Shown here: positions 25,119 through 31,298 of the stretch, piece after piece
How positions within the stretch are numbered: position 1 is the first letter of the stretch
Layout of the letters: each line of letters opens with the position of its first letter
Source: Streptomyces sp. SM11
GTDB lineage: Bacteria > Actinomycetota > Actinomycetes > Streptomycetales > Streptomycetaceae
Reading direction: 5' to 3'
Assembly (NCBI RefSeq): GCF_002910905.1
Contig: NZ_NEUE01000042.1
Coordinates: 1 to 45,758 of the forward strand
DNA: 45,758 bases
Notes under the pieces: model-generated
Database searches by the model: none
The model's input: only the letters and a program-made list of their open reading frames with translations
What the model was told of the DNA's origin: nothing
Program-made: the position numbers and the translations under genes

Positions 25119-25331
25119 ATGACCAAGCAGCATCAATCAAACGCCACAGCCCCAATAGGGCAGCACGCCCGAACCTTCGTAACCGGGGTGTTGGGTCTCG
25201 ATCCACGACACCACCAGCTCACCACTGAACCGACCTGGATACGCCTCGCCGAGCGCATCCTAGAAGGCCCCAGAGGCAACCAGCCGGCCAGCACCGTAGG
25301 TCGAGCTCATCAACCAAACACAACCCGATAA
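25119..25331 (+). CDS. Small hypothetical protein, first gene of divergent operon
   Basis: A 70-residue polar protein (Thr/His/Pro rich) with LTTEPTWIRLAERILEGPRG as the most structured part. ATG 25119 follows GTGGAGAGAAACGGAA; an upstream in-frame ATG at 25077 lies inside the repeats and lacks a ribosome site. It is divergent from parA and 10 bp before the RHH gene, so it is probably co-transcribed with it. No family recognised. Confidence 0.55.
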   Translation: MTKQHQSNATAPIGQHARTFVTGVLGLDPRHHQLTTEPTWIRLAERILEGPRGNQPASTVGRAHQPNTTR

Positions 25332-25341
25332 GGAGGATGCC

Positions 25342-25554
25342 ATGCATAAACCAGCAAGCCCACAAGTACACAACCCAGCAACCCAACTTGCCGGGGAGCC
25401 TACAAAACCGCTAACGGTCAAATACACAACGCACCTGCCCGCGGCCATGGTTAAACAGGTCAAGCGCACGGCCGTCGAGCGGGAAGTGAAGGACTACCAG
25501 GTTGTCACCGAGGCGCTACGCCACTACTTCGCCCAGCAGGGAACCGCCGCTTGA
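25342..25554 (+). CDS. Small ribbon-helix-helix protein
   Basis: A 70-residue protein: a disordered Pro/Thr-rich start of about 25 residues, then VKYTTHLPAAMVKQVKRTAV (beta strand plus helix) and EVKDYQVVTEALRHYFAQQG (second helix), the strand-helix-helix pattern of RHH/CopG DNA binders. ATG 25342 has an ideal ATAAGGAGGATGCC site. Small RHH proteins in plasmids repress copy-control or partition promoters; the neighbouring inverted repeats are the likely target. Confidence 0.75.
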   Translation: MHKPASPQVHNPATQLAGEPTKPLTVKYTTHLPAAMVKQVKRTAVEREVKDYQVVTEALRHYFAQQGTAA

Positions 25555-25588
25555 TTTTTTATTGAAAGAGATCATAATAGAGATCAAT

Positions 25589-25849
25589 ATGACGAATGAC
25601 GAATTACTGACCGACCTAAAGCAATTTATTGAAGCGACCGTGTCGCAGAACATGTCGCATCTTGCGACTAAGGACGACCTACGCGAGATGAAGACCGAGC
25701 TAAAGAGCGACCTGCAAAACCTAGAATCGAAGCTGGACAAGCGGTTTGACGATCTGGAGACGCGGTTCAACGAAGTTCAGAACGCCGTAGGCGAATCACT
25801 GAACGAGGTAGAGGGACGCGTAAGCCGACTGGAAAGCAGACTGGCGTAA
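25589..25849 (+). CDS. Small coiled-coil protein
   Basis: An 86-residue protein made almost entirely of heptads: NMSHLATKDDLREMKTELK, then SDLQNLESKLDKRFDDLETR and further repeats to SRLESRLA at the end. It should form a long parallel coiled coil. The ATG at 25589 begins MTNDELLTDLKQFIEA; the ribosome site is weak (AGAGATCA). Overlap-free, 34 bp after the RHH gene. Comparable short coiled-coil proteins are common in phages and plasmids with no firm function. Confidence 0.7.
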   Translation: MTNDELLTDLKQFIEATVSQNMSHLATKDDLREMKTELKSDLQNLESKLDKRFDDLETRFNEVQNAVGESLNEVEGRVSRLESRLA

Positions 25850-25873
25850 CGCGCTGTCAGCCACGACCAACGA

Positions 25874-25909
25874 GCCACCCATGCATGACAGGGGTGGTTT
25901 TTGTTTTAG
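25874..25909 (+). terminator. Terminator of the RHH/coiled-coil operon
   Basis: CCACCC and GGGTGG arms around ATGCATGACAG, followed by TTTTTGTTTT. It closes the operon 25119-25849. Confidence 0.8.
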
Positions 25910-25938
25910 TTGCAAAACCGTTGAATTCCGATTATACT
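25910..25938 (+). promoter_or_regulatory. Sigma-70-type promoter
   Basis: TTGCAA (25910-25915), 17-bp spacer, TATACT (25933-25938). Beyond it lie two GCTAGC palindromes (25949-25954 and near 25982-25987). It is one of two promoters ahead of the gene at 26238. Confidence 0.65.
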
Positions 25939-26039
25939 TGGATGCAAGCTAGCGTTTAAATCATGTGCAAAAGATTTATTTGCTAGCCGATCGGATTCGG
26001 GGGTTTTCTTGCCTGCTTAAATTTCGGCACAAAAAAGTA

Positions 26040-26068
26040 TTGACTATTGTGTTCGCATTGTTTACTAT
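26040..26068 (+). promoter_or_regulatory. Strong sigma-70-type promoter ahead of a short hairpin terminator
   Basis: TTGACT (26040-26045), 17-bp spacer, TACTAT (26063-26068), in an AT-rich stretch. Transcription would begin near 26075, only ~20 bp before a perfect terminator (26096-26124). Confidence 0.7.
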
Positions 26069-26095
26069 TGAAGTAGCACATGATTTAGGCGCATA

Positions 26096-26124
26096 GGACC
26101 CTCGAAAGAGGGTCCTTGTCTTTT
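26096..26124 (+). terminator. Intrinsic terminator/attenuator with GAAA loop
   Basis: GGACCCTC-GAAA-GAGGGTCC, a perfect 8-bp stem with a GAAA tetraloop, then TTGTCTTTT. It either ends the long leader from 25938 or attenuates the promoter at 26040-26068; in the latter case it would release an RNA of about 50 nt. Confidence 0.8.
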
Positions 26125-26237
26125 GCTTAAGAACCCTTGCCACCACACAGGTACGCCGAGCCGTTTCAAATCAACATAGTGACCCCCGCACGGGGACGGT
26201 TTTGTGTTGCCCGAAACTGGGGGTAAGGAGATACAGC

Positions 26238-26738
26238 ATGGCTGAACGCATTGGAGCAACGTTAGAGCGTCGGAACTTCTATAGAAGAAACGAAAGCTCA
26301 AGCAGCGTTTCTTCTATAGAAGCAACGCAGGAAATACCACAGGTCATCGATGACCTGATTGACAACAAGATGTACCGCAACAAGTTCAAGGCACTCATTC
26401 GCAGGGGACACCTGCAAGATTTACTTGATCTGGTCGAGGTCGCCCACACCAAAGAGAAGCCGAGCCGTTGGTTCGCCACTGTCACGGCCAAAAAGTGCTG
26501 GGAACGTACCCTCGACTTCCTCAAGAAGCTGCGCAAGGTAGAGCGACTGGTTCAAGAGGTAGGCAAGCGCCTAACCGTGCCAGCCAGCAACCTTGGAGCT
26601 GTGTTCAAGGCGGCTTGGCGCCACCAGGACGCCACGGTACGTATGGCAGTCCGCGCCGCCGAGACAGGCAAGAAACACCCGTTCCGGCTGTTCTGTGCGC
26701 TTGCACTGCGCGATCCGGCCTCCAGCTCCGTCGTCTGA
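26238..26738 (+). CDS. Hypothetical protein with a large inverted repeat inside its 5' coding region
   Basis: A 166-residue basic protein. After a Ser-rich segment (RRNESSSSVSSIEATQ) come helices with many Lys/Arg: FKALIRRGHLQDLLDLVEVA, WERTLDFLKKLRKVERLVQE and VFKAAWRHQDATVRMAVRAA. The basic helical make-up suits nucleic-acid binding, and its isolated place between promoters and an empty region would fit a replication or control protein, but no family is recognised. ATG 26238 follows GGTAAGGAGATACAGC, a strong site. Codons 14-28 contain a 17-bp perfect inverted repeat described separately. Confidence 0.7.
   Translation: MAERIGATLERRNFYRRNESSSSVSSIEATQEIPQVIDDLIDNKMYRNKFKALIRRGHLQDLLDLVEVAHTKEKPSRWFATVTAKKCWERTLDFLKKLRKVERLVQEVGKRLTVPASNLGAVFKAAWRHQDATVRMAVRAAETGKKHPFRLFCALALRDPASSSVV
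26276..26322. repeat. 17-bp perfect inverted repeat built of two CTTCTATAGAAG palindromes
   Basis: CTTCTATAGAAGAAACG (26276-26292) and its exact complement (26306-26322), spacer 13 nt. Each arm itself holds the 12-bp palindrome CTTCTATAGAAG. It lies 39 bp into a coding region, 35 bp downstream of the start codon. It may be a tandem operator, a site for an initiator, or an mRNA hairpin. Confidence 0.9.
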
Positions 26739-27137
26739 TGTTCGGATCGGTTGTCGCATCGCCCGACGCATCGCGTTGGTTGCGGTTGTCGATGCGCCTC
26801 TGTTCTGGAGCGATATGTGCCAGCGACTCTCTACGTGTTCCGCATGGTCCTGTGACCACGTACAGCACGCTGTGAGCGCCGCCAACGTGAAAGACGGCGT
26901 CTAACCCGTTCCACCCGTGACGCAGGCTTGTGGGGCTTAGAAAGCGGCCAGTCGGCGGAGTTGCCAGGACTCTGCGAACATCGAACCGCCGCGTAGAACA
27001 CGCTCACCACACGTACGCCGGCCATGGCTGGTAGGTGCGGTGTTCAAGGCGCTACGTCACAAAGCTGTGTTGTAATCCCACCCACGACTCCTTAATGCTC
27101 GTGTCGCTCAATTGAGGTGTTTACACGGGTTTTGCAG
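26739..27137. other. Gene-free stretch (399 bp)
   Basis: No reading frame here has a ribosome site or recognisable protein. It includes the palindrome-like GCCGGCCATGGCTGG near 27017-27031. No tRNA, terminator with T-run or clear promoter is seen. It is the 3' flank of two convergent genes (26238-26738 and 27138-27863). Confidence 0.6.
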
Positions 27138-27863
27138 CTACTTGCTCAACTCGGCATTTCCCCATGCCGCATACCCAGCATTGCTACACAAGCCCATGTC
27201 TCCCTCGGCGAAGACCATATTGAGTGTCAACTCAATCGCACCCGAGACGTCGATAGGATCAGGTTCCGCAACTTTAAACTTATTTGTGCGGTACTGTTCG
27301 CCAACTTGAGTACCGTCAACATAGATGCGGAAGTAGACTACGGCATCTTGATCTGTGTCGGAAGTTAGCCCGAGGGTTGTGTTGAACTCTCGCCACTCAC
27401 CTTTTAGCGCATAGGTGATACTCCTTTCCCTATCCCTTTCGCATCCCCCGATCCGCGTATAGATGCTGTTAGTGTAGTTTTCTCCAGCGAGGTTTACGCT
27501 TCCTTCGGGGAGTGACCCATGTGAAATTCTGTCGTCATCCATCTCGGATAGATACCGCTTTGTTTGAGCGGCACTGATAGACGGATTAGGCGAATCATCA
27601 CCGTCGTTCTCTGGCAGGCTATCGGTAGGTTCACTGGTCGAAGGGGGCGACGACAGCGCCTCAGACGGCGAGGCGGAAGAATCTGGTGTCTGCGAGGGCG
27701 AGGCTGCAGCTGAAGGCTTGGAGTCATCATCGAGAAATAACGGAGCTATGACTCCGAAGAAGGTAATAATTGCAGCGATGATGGCGCAGATTCCCGTAAT
27801 AATTGCACTCATGTGCTGCCTCCACCATGGCCCGCTGGTCGGGTTGGGCGTAGGATTGGTCAC
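27138..27863 (-). CDS. Membrane-anchored NPCBM-like domain protein
   Basis: A 241-residue protein. A short cytosolic N terminus, one membrane helix (about residues 18-45, HMSAIITGICAIIAAIITFF), an extracellular Ser/Pro/Glu linker (about 50-105), then a C-terminal beta domain with GENYTNSIYTRIGGC, KGEWREFNTTLGLTSD, AVVYFRIYVDGTQVGEQYRT, and AIELTLNMVFAEG...AAWGNAEL. This pattern matches NPCBM/NEW2-type carbohydrate- or glycan-binding domains. GTG 27863 follows GGGAAGCAAC. The gene lies after a 56-residue membrane peptide gene on the same strand with a hairpin between them. It faces outward on the cell surface; the ligand is unknown. Confidence 0.75.
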   Translation of the reverse strand: MTNPTPNPTSGPWWRQHMSAIITGICAIIAAIITFFGVIAPLFLDDDSKPSAAASPSQTPDSSASPSEALSSPPSTSEPTDSLPENDGDDSPNPSISAAQTKRYLSEMDDDRISHGSLPEGSVNLAGENYTNSIYTRIGGCERDRERSITYALKGEWREFNTTLGLTSDTDQDAVVYFRIYVDGTQVGEQYRTNKFKVAEPDPIDVSGAIELTLNMVFAEGDMGLCSNAGYAAWGNAELSK

Positions 27864-27925
27864 GTTGCTTCCCTTGCTACTCAGCAGTAACTGAGACCCT
27901 CTCAGATTGGTCGTGACAGTACGCG

Positions 27926-27949
27926 ACCCTGGAGCATGAAACTCCAGGG
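27926..27949 (-). terminator. Hairpin between the small membrane gene and the NPCBM gene
   Basis: ACCCTGGAG (27926-27934) / CTCCAGGGT (27941-27949), 9-bp perfect stem, 6-nt loop; no T-run on the minus strand. It may reduce read-through rather than end transcription. Confidence 0.55.
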
Positions 27950-27972
27950 TCAGGGGTGTTGTGACGAGGTCG

Positions 27973-28143
27973 TTACCTCTTGGTCGTCGCGACTGCGACA
28001 CCCAAGACGAGCACAGCGAACATGCCGAGGATCTGTGCAACCGATTGGCCAGAGGTCGGATCGGGACCTATGACCACATGTCCGATCGCAGCTCCCGAGA
28101 GTCCGGCCGCCAAGATGCCAAGAATCATGTTCTTGATGCTCAC
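27973..28143 (-). CDS. Small membrane protein, 56 residues
   Basis: A 56-residue hydrophobic peptide with two helices, NMILGILAAGLSGAAIGHVVI and SVAQILGMFAVLVLGVAVAT (quoted in parts), joined by GPDPTSGQ, and a TTKR basic tail, so both ends are probably cytosolic. GTG 28143 is preceded by GAAGGAGAACGTT, a strong ribosome site. Too short for family assignment; holin-like or toxin-like peptides have this look, but so do ordinary membrane anchors. It is 109 bp upstream of the NPCBM gene. Confidence 0.7.
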   Translation of the reverse strand: MSIKNMILGILAAGLSGAAIGHVVIGPDPTSGQSVAQILGMFAVLVLGVAVATTKR

Positions 28144-28268
28144 AACGTTCTCCTTCAACAAGGAACACCAGAACCGTGGTGCGGCGGGTTCAACCTGTTG
28201 CAGGCGAACGGTGTGAGGTGAAATACATTCACCACTTCTATTTATCTCATATTTAGTTGCGTAAGTCA

Positions 28269-29204
28269 ATGATGTTTCGCGCGGAAGCCTTTGACCTAGA
28301 CGGGAGCTGCATGAATGTAGGGCTAGATGTCCTTGACGCTTTCATTCGAGATGCCATTTTCTTGGATCAAACGTTCAAGGAAACATCGACACTGAGACAC
28401 CCGACAGATAAGGGAAACGAGCGCGAGTATGCGGCCCGGACCGTGATCGGAAAGCACATCCGGAGACACGCCACGATCTACAAACGCGCCGGTATTGAGG
28501 ATTCCAGCACCGGGCAATGGTTCCGCCAACAGGATGTGGTTTTTGCTGATCCTAGGGTAGAACCCCACCGGATTCTTAGGGATGACAACCGGGTATACGT
28601 CGACCCTTCGGCTGTCCATACCGTAGTCGAGGTCAAGAGCGTCCTTGGCGGTACAGTTCTAAGTACCGCGATGCAGTCGATTGCGGACGTCCAGACAGCG
28701 CCTCGTCGCCGACAGGCTGATATCCACCACCTTCGATTCACTATTAGTACTGGGCAGACAGAGTTTGTGCCGACTTCAGGCGGCGTATTCGCCTACAGCT
28801 CCAGGTCGGCAAATGTAGAGACAGTGACCGGTTGGATTGAAGGCTGGTGTCAAGGGCGTCCTCCCGAGGAGTGGCCCAAGTTCGTCACGATCGCTGACCT
28901 TGGTCACTTCATGTGGTGCGACCCGCTCACCGGGAAGTGCATTCCTTGGCCTGTCAAAGGCACAGAGAGGCTCATGTGCTTCCAGGCAACGCGGGCACAT
29001 CAGCCGCTGGTCGCTCTCGCAACCCACCTCAACCACCTATCCCGACTCTGGTGGGTGCCTGGAACAGCGTTTCAGCTAGGGGGAGCCTCGGACATTCCGC
29101 ACGGCCTGCGCGTAGGTCAGGCGGTCTATCCATCCGGTGTCACGCCGTCCCCTGATACCTGTAATCACCCGTGCCTGGACTGCCAGCGGTTCAGTCCGCG
29201 CTGA
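28269..29204 (+). CDS. DUF6602-like protein, candidate PD-(D/E)XK nuclease
   Basis: A 311-residue protein. The N-terminal half follows the DUF6602 plan: HPTDKGNEREYAARTVIGKH, a QDVVFADPR strand (the catalytic Asp), and VHTVVEVKSVLGG, where VEVKS supplies the E-x-K of a PD-(D/E)XK nuclease core. The C-terminal half has a Trp-rich region and ends CNHPCLDCQRFSPR, a possible zinc-binding cysteine set. I take ATG 28269; a TTG at 28257 is also possible, and neither has a Shine-Dalgarno, so the transcript may be leaderless. DUF6602 proteins are counted among restriction-like defence candidates; this is an inference. It is divergent from the small membrane protein gene. Confidence 0.7.
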   Translation: MMFRAEAFDLDGSCMNVGLDVLDAFIRDAIFLDQTFKETSTLRHPTDKGNEREYAARTVIGKHIRRHATIYKRAGIEDSSTGQWFRQQDVVFADPRVEPHRILRDDNRVYVDPSAVHTVVEVKSVLGGTVLSTAMQSIADVQTAPRRRQADIHHLRFTISTGQTEFVPTSGGVFAYSSRSANVETVTGWIEGWCQGRPPEEWPKFVTIADLGHFMWCDPLTGKCIPWPVKGTERLMCFQATRAHQPLVALATHLNHLSRLWWVPGTAFQLGGASDIPHGLRVGQAVYPSGVTPSPDTCNHPCLDCQRFSPR

Positions 29205-29333
29205 TGGGCGCCAGACCACGCCCCTGCGGCTACCCCTAGAACGAGCCGACCCACCGCACGCCGGCCACGGGCAGTAAGTCGCCGTGACCATCCCGCCCGT
29301 GCACCCTCGACGTGGTGCGCCCGTTCCTCCGTC

Positions 29334-29546
29334 CTACCGCCCCAGCACGAACGGCAACCAGCAGCCCAGCACGACACCGGCCGCAATGGCTACGTCGTAC
29401 TGGAGTTGGACGCGCGGACTCTTGCGGACACGACGGCGCGGGGAGGTCGTGCGCCTGGTGGTGGCACGGGCGGGCGGCAGCTCGGTGACGATTACCCCGC
29501 TGTGGGTGTCGACCAGGTGGCCGTCAATGCGTTTGTAGCGGGTCAT
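29334..29546 (-). CDS. Small membrane protein, last gene of transfer operon
   Basis: A 70-residue protein: soluble start TRYKRIDGHLVDTHSGVIVT, a very basic middle (RATTRRTTSPRRRVRKSPR) and a C-terminal membrane helix (VAIAAGVVLGCWLPFVLG). Its ATG overlaps the stop of the previous gene (ATGA), so translation is coupled. Function unknown. The 129 bp beyond it, to the DUF6602 gene, hold nothing I can name. Confidence 0.65.
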   Translation of the reverse strand: MTRYKRIDGHLVDTHSGVIVTELPPARATTRRTTSPRRRVRKSPRVQLQYDVAIAAGVVLGCWLPFVLGR

Positions 29547-29812
29547 GCTGCTGTGCCCGGTTGTTCTAGATGGGCAAGGGCGGCTTTCCACGCACCTTGT
29601 TCACGTGGCCACTGTGCGCCGTGTTCGGGTTCAAAGGTCATGTCACAGTAATCGCACCAGTAGTAGTCAATGTATTCCGTGTCGCCGCCGCCCTCGCCGT
29701 AGTAGTCGGCAACGTCAACCGTGCCGCTACTGGTGACACCCCAACTACTTTCTACGAGGACAACCGCCCGCAGGTCTTCACGGGTACAGGGCTGTTGGTC
29801 GGGGTGGTTCAT
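29543..29812 (-). CDS. Small acidic Cys/Tyr-rich protein
   Basis: An 89-residue acidic protein with DTEYIDYYWCDYCDMTFEPE, where CDYC is a single Cys pair (a zinc knuckle would need two more ligands, possibly the later His residues), and a C-terminal helix. ATG 29812 follows AAAGGGGGTGGC and overlaps the upstream stop (ATGA). The repeated ATGA overlaps show a tightly coupled operon. No family recognised. Confidence 0.7.
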   Translation of the reverse strand: MNHPDQQPCTREDLRAVVLVESSWGVTSSGTVDVADYYGEGGGDTEYIDYYWCDYCDMTFEPEHGAQWPREQGAWKAALAHLEQPGTAA

Positions 29813-30153
29813 GCCACCCCCTTTACAGCGTGCTCAGTTATGGGTGCGTCGAAAGGCATTACAACAACGTTGTCCCTATATAGCGCTGTCACTTCGTCGC
29901 GGGTTAGGAGGTTATACAGCATCGTGTAGATATCCCGCTCTGACGTGTTCCGCTCGGCAAACGATATGCCGTAACCGTGTATGTCGTGCAGGGTGGCGCA
30001 TGGACCAAATCCTCTACGGTCAACAGTAAGACTGACGATCCGGTCAAGTTTGGTGGTTGGTGTATGGGTGCCCCATAGCTGCCTAATGGCTTGCTGTAAC
30101 TGTGGGGTCATACCCCGATGCGGTGTTTCGTTAGATGTATGCTGTATACTCAT
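29809..30153 (-). CDS. Hypothetical protein of the transfer operon
   Basis: A 114-residue protein, alpha/beta in look: LQQAIRQLWGTHTPTTKLDR, VSLTVDRRGFGPCATLHDIH, YGISFAERNTSERDIYTMLY and a helix LLTRDEVTALYRDNVVVMPF. The start is ATG 30153 (AAAAGG just upstream, close spacing); a TTG at 30195 would extend it by 14 residues. It overlaps the next gene by ATGA. Unknown function. Confidence 0.65.
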   Translation of the reverse strand: MSIQHTSNETPHRGMTPQLQQAIRQLWGTHTPTTKLDRIVSLTVDRRGFGPCATLHDIHGYGISFAERNTSERDIYTMLYNLLTRDEVTALYRDNVVVMPFDAPITEHAVKGVA

Positions 30154-30319
30154 TCCTTTTAGTCTCCAGTGCGCCACGAGGAAACCAACCAACACTCCTG
30201 GGTGGTTGAGCTTCTCGGCGCGTGCTTACGTTTACCTAGTTATTAGCCGTGCTGGCTATGCTGCTGTGTTCTAGTGGTTGTCGTGTTCTAAATTAAAATG
30301 CACCTCCTTGACCTATGCG

Positions 30320-30462
30320 ACAGGAAGTGCTAATAATAGCAATGGTTTTGGCTACTAACATTAGCCGAAACCTGTAGGAGTCCTGCCGCAAGCTGGGCTC
30401 TTACTTTATGTCTTTATTATACCAATTCCACCCCTGTTATTCAATACATTCCACCCCTGTTA
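30320..30462. repeat. Hairpins and a 15-bp direct repeat after the replication-relaxation gene
   Basis: The 333-bp gap 30154-30486 holds no gene. It contains TGCTA-ATAA-TAGCA (30328-30341), a near-perfect inverted repeat GGTTTTGGCTA (30344-30354) / TAGCCGAAACC (30362-30372), an enclosing ACAGG...CCTGT pair, and a direct repeat ATTCCACCCCTGTTA at 30425-30439 and 30448-30462 (23-bp spacing). It could serve as terminator, replication or transfer origin. Confidence 0.65.
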
Positions 30463-30486
30463 GCGGTGTAGAAAAGGCAACGGTAT

Positions 30487-31167
30487 TTACAGGGCGAGAA
30501 GTGCGGGAATTAGCTCCGCCAGTAGATATACCCGCACCATCTCTTGCTGCTCGTCCGGCAGTCCTTGAAACACCCGCACCAGTTCACGCCTACGCGCCTC
30601 GTGGCCGACCACGAACACCACAAACGGAAAGTAGTCGGCGGTGCTGGATTCAACCGCCCGCCAGTAGCCCGCCACCTTTTCGCGGATACGTTTGGGGGCT
30701 TCGGTCTGCCGGTCTATCTCTAGGTAGTACTGGCTTACGCGTCCCTGGGCGGGATACTCAACCGCTGCAAACAAGTCCGCCCGCACATTCGGCGGCACGG
30801 GCTTTTCTACCTCCCAGTCCAGTACTCGAAGTATCCCGGCGACTTCCGCCCGCTTTAGTTCTAGGTAGGTGTCGGCGACCATGAGGGCGTGAGCATTGAC
30901 GTTGGGCGAGGCGATTCGAGCCGTCCCAATGAGCGACCGACCAAACCGCCCCAGCTTGTACACGTGAGCACCCGCGCCACCTTTGCCGCCGCTGGCGCGC
31001 CTGCCCACAATGGAAAGGTAGCTAAGAAGCGTCAATCGACGAAGAACAACGTCCGGCACACTGTGCGATCTATCCGCAAAAACAAGCTCCCGTAGGTGCG
31101 TCGAAGCCAGCTGGCCAAAGGTGCCAACCAACTTTAGGACTTCATGGTCTCGGTGGGTTAGTTCCAT
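30487..31167 (-). CDS. Replication-relaxation family protein
   Basis: A 226-residue protein of the Replic_Relax type found on actinobacterial plasmids. The N-terminal ~85 residues are a winged-helix (LTHRDHEVLKLVGTFGQLAS, VLRRLTLLSYLSIVGRRASG and YKLGRFGRSLIG); the rest has the domain's EVAGILRVLDWEVEKPVPPN and the acidic-strand pattern RADLFAAVEY...SQYYLEIDRQTEAPKRIREK, which resembles a restriction-endonuclease-fold core (D...E-x-D). ATG 31167 has GAGAGGAGACCTCAT. The family is assumed to act in plasmid replication initiation or relaxation; proof is scarce. It follows the ATPase gene in the same operon with a 131-bp gap containing CCTAGG repeats. Confidence 0.85.
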   Translation of the reverse strand: MELTHRDHEVLKLVGTFGQLASTHLRELVFADRSHSVPDVVLRRLTLLSYLSIVGRRASGGKGGAGAHVYKLGRFGRSLIGTARIASPNVNAHALMVADTYLELKRAEVAGILRVLDWEVEKPVPPNVRADLFAAVEYPAQGRVSQYYLEIDRQTEAPKRIREKVAGYWRAVESSTADYFPFVVFVVGHEARRRELVRVFQGLPDEQQEMVRVYLLAELIPALLAL

Positions 31168-31247
31168 ATGAGGTCTCCTCTCTAGGTAGTCATGGTGGGT
31201 GGGGTGGCATCGCCCCTGGTCACGGGGCACGGCAGGGTGGGCGTACG

Positions 31248-31288
31248 CCTAGGGCTGACCTAGGGTTGGCCTAGGGGGTTGGCCTAGG
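31248..31288. repeat. Array of four CCTAGG palindromes at helical spacing
   Basis: CCTAGG at 31248, 31259, 31270 and 31283: three centre-to-centre steps of 11, 11 and 13 bp, so the first three face the same side of the helix. Each is set in a TTGGCCTAGGG-like context. The array lies between the ATPase stop (31299) and the replication-relaxation start (31167). It looks like a binding array for a dimeric protein. Confidence 0.85.
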
Positions 31289-31298
31289 CCATGGCGCT

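Noticed and set aside
26571..27025. Several overlapping small frames (26593-26904 plus, 26571-26885 and 26831-27025 minus)
   Set aside because: They overlap each other or the 26238-26738 gene, have no ribosome sites and no recognisable features.
30408..30884. Plus-strand reading frame of 158 residues
   Set aside because: Opposite the replication-relaxation gene and Pro-rich; no ribosome site.
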